In this document: piece by piece, positions 59,649 through 64,000 of the stretch
Position numbering within the stretch: position 1 is the first letter of the stretch
How the letters are laid out: each line of letters begins with the position of its first letter
DNA from: Mercurialis annua
Taxonomy: Eukaryota; Streptophyta; Magnoliopsida; Malpighiales; Euphorbiaceae
Assembly (NCBI RefSeq): GCF_937616625.2
Contig: NC_065576.1
Span: 15,936,501 to 16,000,500 of the forward strand
Direction of reading: 5' to 3'
DNA: 64,000 bases
Position numbers and translations under genes: made by a program
The notes under the pieces: generated by a model
What the model was told of the DNA's origin: nothing
Databases searched by the model: none
The model's input: the letters and a program-made list of their open reading frames with translations, nothing else

Positions 59649-59921
59649 ATGGCTAAAACTCGAAGTGAGAAAGGTAAAGATGTTATTGTATCTCAGGATA
59701 CAGTGGATGGTCCTACTGCTACAAATGTAGGACATGCAGACAATGTGGCTCACATGGTCAGAAGCATTGAAAAAGAAAATTTGCCTCTAGGAGAGGCGAG
59801 TGAAGATGTGCCTCCTGGCTTTGGAAAGCAACAGACACCAACTCGGCGAAATTTTGAGCCGAGATTGGTAGGGGCACGTGTTGTCAAAAGCCATGGTAGA
59901 CATGAAGCAGACTCAGGCTAG
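59649..59921 (+). pseudogene. gag-like N-terminal frame of the deleted retrotransposon
   Basis: The first ATG after the primer-binding site opens 90 codons: basic MAKTRSEKGKD, then VPPGFGKQQTPTRRN. It stops at 59919-59921. Related coding-like sequence continues in other frames to about 60180, so the original frame has shifted. I cannot assign a capsid domain. Confidence 0.5.
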
Positions 59922-60209
59922 CTTTAACCAAGCACATGCTTATTTGTTGTCAAAATATCATCTCATGGTGGTGATGTACCGGAGGCTGTTAATACGGCCA
60001 AACAAGATACTAATGTACACGGGGAGCAGACATATGGAGGAGTTCAGGAGATTAGAAGCATTAGGCATGTACCAATCTCAAATCCATCACCCTCTGAGAA
60101 AAGGCATGTACCACCTCATAAAAGAGATGAGCTTGTTCATGTTAACTCTTTTAAAACTGATAATCAAACTGGCTAGAATTCTATGACGTTTAATGCAGGT
60201 GCTGTCAAT

Positions 60210-61550
60210 CATCCTTCCATGGATGATCCAGAGGTTAATCAAAATTTTGTCCAACCTCTGGGCACAGGGGGCAACTATTTTTCCCAGGGGAGGAACTCAC
60301 CTTTTCCACCCCAACCTCTAGCACGACCACTTGACATGGAGGCCGTGAGAGAAGTCGTTCATCCTTACATGGATGATCCAGAGGTTAATGAAAATTATGT
60401 CCAACCTCTGGACACAGGGGGCAACTATTTTTCCCAGGGGAGGAACTCACCTCTGCCACCCCAACCTCTAACACAACCACTTGACATTGAGGCCGTGAGA
60501 GAAGTCGTTCATCCTTCCATGAATGATCCAGAGGTTTATGAAAATTATGTCCAACCTCTAGACACATGGGGCAACTATTTTTCCCAGGGGAGGAACTCAC
60601 CTCTACCACCCCAACCTCTAACACGACAACTTGACATTGAGGCCGTGAGAGTAGTCGTTCATCCTTCCATGGATGATCCAGAGATTAATGAAAATTAAGT
60701 CCAACCTCTAGACACCGGGGGAACTATTTTTCCCAGGGGAGGAACTCACCTCTACCACCCCAACCTCTAACACGACCACTTGACATTGAGGCCGTGAGAG
60801 AAGTCGTTCATCCTTCCATGGATGATCTAGAGGTTAATGAAAATTATGTGCAACCTCTAGACACAGGGGGCAACTATTTTCCCCAGGGGAGGAATCCACC
60901 TCCGCCACTCCAACCTCTAGCACATCCATTTGACATGGAGGCCGTGAGAGAAGCCGTTCATCCTTATCCAGAGGTTAATCAAAATTATGTCCAACCTCTG
61001 GGAAGAGGGGGCAATTATTTTCCCCAGGGGAGGAACCAACCTCTGCCACTCCAACCTCTAGCACGGCCACTTGATATGGAGGTTGTGAGAGAAGCCGTTC
61101 ATCCTTACATGGATGATCCAGAGGTTAATCAAAATTATGTCCAACCTCTGGGCAGAGGGGGCAATTATTTTCCCCAGGGGAGGAACCAACCTCTGCCACT
61201 ACAACCTCTAGCACGGCCACTTGGACATGGAGGCCGTGAGAGAAGCCGTTCATCCTTACATGGATGATCCCTATGTTAATCAAAATTATGTCCAACCTCT
61301 GGGCAGAGGGGGCAATCATTTTCCCTAGGGGAGGAACCAACCTCTGCCACTACAACCTCTAGCACGTCCACTTGACATGGAGGCCGTGAGAGAGATCGTT
61401 CATCCTTACATGGATAATTCAGATGTTAATGAAAATTGTGATCGACCTCTGGGTTTAGGAGGCAACTATTTTCCCCAGTGGAGGAATCCACCTCTGCCAC
61501 TCCAACCTCTGACGAGGTCACTTGACATGGAAGCTGTAAGAGAAGCCATC
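60210..61550 (+). repeat. nine 150-bp units, each encoding about 50 residues
   Basis: Units start at 60210, 60360, 60510, 60660, 60809, 60959, 61100, 61251 and 61401. Each encodes a variation of MDDPEVNENYVQPLDTGG, NYFSQGRNSPLPPQPL and DMEAVREVVHP. The first four keep the frame. A stop at 60696-60698 and single-base changes near 60720 and 61222 break it later. The function of the proline-rich repeat is unknown. Confidence 0.93.
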
Positions 61551-61637
61551 CATGAGCTATATGCTACAGGTCTGAGACAAATTAACCGACCATGATTTCA
61601 TAAACTGTATCCAGATCTTATTGACAAGGGATCGATA

Positions 61638-62220
61638 GTGAATATTAAACCATTCACCACTGCCACTATCATGGTGGAAGTTTGCTACTATGATTCCTAT
61701 GTTGGCCCCATTCACTTTACTGGAAAAAATAGAAAGGGCAAACTAAAGGAAAATAAACCTCTACAGATTCATCAAGAGGTTAAAAAGAAAGCAGAGAAAA
61801 TATTAGAATCAACGGCTATTGTTCTATACAACAAGTCGTACTCCTCCATCACTATTGAAGAATTTCATAGTTAAGCTCACCTCTGGTGAGTTTGTAGCAA
61901 CTGCATCTGCAATTTTGATGGAACGTATACAGAATATTATGGAGGAGAGTAATTCGGCAAAGGTTCTTGATGCCGAAGTAACATTTCAAGAAGATGAGCT
62001 AGTATGGAAATTGATTCTACCCCCTGATACTAAAGACAGAGAATATGGGAAATGGTCTACCAACTGGAAAGGACCATTCTTGGTCCACAAGGTGATGAGG
62101 GTAACGCATACTGGCTATCAAGTCTAGAGGGTGAGCCTCATAAAAAATCATCAATGAAAAATACTTGAAGAAGTACACTCCCACCATATGGGAGAAATAT
62201 AATTTGGAAATGACTTAATG
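61638..62220 (+). pseudogene. remnant of retrotransposon pol, mainly integrase C-terminus
   Basis: From about 61980 the frame reads LVWKLILPPDTKDREYGKW and NWKGPFLVHKV. After a one-base shift near 62095 it continues NAYWLSSLEGEPH and a KYTPTIWEKY ending. This is the C-terminal end of a Ty3/gypsy polyprotein. Upstream pieces (61638-61874) look coding but are not assigned. Nothing of the catalytic domains remains. Confidence 0.75.
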
Positions 62221-62719
62221 GCTTTTAGCCATACATGTGCTGGAGAATATGCAAGTGTGTTTTTAGAAGGTACATGGGTTGTAACATGATGGCTTTTAGC
62301 CAAATGTATTATCAAAATCTTAGAAGTTTGACTGTTTTAGCTAAACCAGTACTTTTCATTAATTTTCCATTTTTGACACAAGTTGTAATGTAATGGCTTT
62401 TAGCCATTTTTATAATTAAAGTTCTAGGAGTTTGGCTATCTTTGCTAAACTGCTACTTTTCATTTCCTAAGTTGTAATTTAATGCCCTCTAGCCATTCTT
62501 CTAAAAAAAGAAAGAGGCTCTGATTAATTGACTCCAGGTGTTAATTTCAGAAGTTCGGCCAGAGGTTGATTCTAGAGGTTGACTCTAGAAGTTTGGCCAC
62601 AAGTTGATTCTAGAGGTTGACTCTAGAGGTTTGGCCAGAGGTTGATTTCAGAGATTGGCCAAGATGTTCAGAAATATATTAATGAAAGTAAGATTGAAAA
62701 CAAAAATAAAAAAAATTAC
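62221..62719 (+). repeat. 3' non-coding region with TGGCTTTTAGCCA repeats
   Basis: A palindromic TGGCTTTTAGCCA phrase recurs at about 62219, 62290 and 62393, with a worn copy near 62483. It is followed by LTR-like GAGGTTGATTCTAGAGG repeats from 62528 to 62660. Confidence 0.8.
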
Positions 62720-63075
62720 CGCTGATTTTAGAGCCACTGTGTATAAAGATTGCAAGCTGTTGGGCGAAGCGTTGGCTGGCGAGATATTTGCTGTAGCAGC
62801 TAGGCGATGGCGAGCGACCTGCTGCCGCTGACGAAGGCGAGCAATCTGCTGCCGCTGACGGAAGCAATGGAGAACCACGTTGCTTCTGTTGGGTCGCCAG
62901 AATCGTCGCACGTCATGGGAGTTGTGTTGTGGATGGCGTGAAGGCTGCCGTTGTAGCTGGGTGAGAAGAGCTGGAGGTTGCCGCTGCCGTTGTGAAAGCT
63001 TGGCGAGCGTGAGACGAGGCGGCTACCGGGCTGCTGACTGCCGGCAATGTGGTGGTAGCCGGAGTTGGTGGATTT
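62720..63075 (-). other. GC-rich block, possible captured host sequence
   Basis: This 350-bp block is much richer in G and C than everything around it. Read on the minus strand it is open for nearly 90 codons and includes a direct repeat of GTCAGCGGCAGCAG. It lies between the integrase remnant and the 3' LTR, a place where LTR elements sometimes carry captured DNA. I do not recognise the product. Confidence 0.45.
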
Positions 63076-63288
63076 TATTTAACTAAGCTAGACAAATCTT
63101 GGGGATCGATGTTTGGTGGATTGAGAGAAAAATTGATTTTAAATTAATGGAGATTAAGGTTTGCTAGAGGTTTTAGAGAAGGAGTGAAATTCTCTTGACC
63201 TTCTAAAATCTCTAAAAGAAAATAATTTTGGCTTAAAGAAAATATATAAATGGCTTTATTCCTAAAAAGCCAATTATATAGGGGGCAT

Positions 63289-64000
63289 TGTTTGCACCAA
63301 AATTAAAAATATGGCCAAAAGGCCATAAAAACCCATATTCTTTTAAAAGATAGAAAAAGCTACCGTGAATAATTGGCTAAGATTTGACCAAAGATAATTT
63401 CAGAGGTTTATTTCAGAGGTTTTGACAAATATTTGACCAAGATAATTTTAGAGGTTGATTTCAGAGGTTTTGACCAAGATTTGACCAAAGATAATTTCAG
63501 AGGTTAATTTTAGAGGTTTTGGCCAAGATTCGACCAAAAATAATTTCAGAGGTTGATTTCAGAGGTTTTGACCAAGATTTGACCAAAGATAATTTCAGAG
63601 GTTGATTTTACAGGTTTTGGCTAAGCTTTGACCAAAGATAATTTCAGAGGTTTATTTTTAGAAGTTGATTAGTTTGACTCCAAAAGTGAATTTGAGAGGT
63701 TTATTTTCAGAGGTTGATTAGTTTGACTCCAGAGGTTGATTTCCAGAGGTTTATTTTTAGAGGTTGATTAGTTTGACTCCAGACGTTGATTTCCAAAGGT
63801 TAATTTCTAGAGGTTAATTTCCACGAGTTAATTTCTAGAAGTTAATTTCCAGAGGTTGACTACTCCAGAAGGTTAATTTCAGAGGTTGACTTTATATATT
63901 AATTTCCAGAAGTTAATTCCAAAGGTTGACTCAATCTATTTCTTAGAGGTTGATTTCAGATGATTGATTTCAGAGATTGATTCCAGAAGTTGACGAGTTA
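63289..64000 (+). repeat. 3' LTR of the deleted retrotransposon, truncated by the window end
   Basis: Matches 58370 onward, with about six differences in the first 85 bases by eye and small indels later. This suggests an old insertion. It shows the same CAGAGGTTGATTT repeats. Confidence 0.92.

Larger units (their letters stand above)
58370..64000 (+). mobile_element. internally deleted LTR retrotransposon, runs off the window
   Basis: Two LTR starts, TGTTTGCACCAAAATTAAAA at 58370 and 63289, are 4.9 kb apart. A primer-binding-type TGGCACGCCTAGTGAGAC (59621-59638) follows the first and a purine tract (63280-63288) precedes the second. Between them are a gag-like start, a 50-codon repeat array, a short piece of integrase C-terminus and a GC-rich block. 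Protease, reverse transcriptase, RNase H and the integrase core are missing. The flank before the 5' LTR is GATGG; the other flank is outside the window. Confidence 0.88.

Overview
The window is a stretch of plant nuclear DNA, most likely from an AT-rich eudicot. The evidence is three multi-exon genes of typical plant families (a MACPF protein, a DUF3475/DUF668 PSK-SIMULATOR-like protein and a PHD/SWIB/Plus-3 protein) set in dense, nested transposable elements. I see no bacterial, organellar or viral genome features, no CRISPR array and no convincing functional tRNA or rRNA gene. The species cannot be named from the sequence alone.

Layout. 1-5987: the 3' part of a dead Ty3/gypsy (Tekay-like) retrotransposon with its 3' LTR, which itself carries nested insertions. 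6563-13918 (+): a seven-exon MACPF gene with a copia fragment in intron 6. 14394-17272: a foldback MITE and a 2.4-kb foldback Mutator-like element (MULE) with a perfect 9-bp target-site duplication. 17741-19672: hAT transposase remnants. 20440-23893 (+): a twelve-exon PSI-like gene. 24045-25768: a hAT-type element containing a MULE MITE and a second hAT MITE. 26383-29768: further nested foldback elements, including a second copy of the TATCAT-rich MULE. 30314-36161 (-): a nine-exon PHD/SWIB/Plus-3 gene whose last intron looks like a U12-type AT-AC intron, with a Stowaway MITE and a SINE in other introns.

36406-48325 is the most striking object: a MULE with ~256-bp terminal inverted repeats and a perfect 9-bp target duplication. 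A broken mudrA-like transposase runs inward from the left TIR and a GRF-zinc-finger/membrane-anchor gene runs inward from the right TIR, a convergent two-gene plan like maize MuDR. Two introns of the transposase carry ~31-bp repeats that copy the terminal motif of the TIR. The transposase is interrupted by an antisense, non-autonomous Athila/TR-GAG-like element that retains one open gag-like frame.

48733-50990 holds a second, badly decayed MULE-type pair (Ulp1-like protease fragment on +, transposase N-terminus on -). 51592-54303 is a solo LTR, with a perfect 5-bp duplication, of the same broad LTR family as the element at the left edge. 54480-58364 is AT-rich repeat and copia gag debris. 58370-64000 is an internally deleted LTR retrotransposon with a nine-unit, 50-codon repeat array and a GC-rich block of possible captured sequence; its 3' LTR runs off the window.

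The three host genes show no evident functional link. The dominant story is repeated nesting of elements, with the MuDR-like element landing about 245 bp upstream of the PHD/SWIB gene start. Exon boundaries were derived by eye from GT/AG signals, reading-frame continuity and family similarity; all family assignments are from memory of the families and were not searched.
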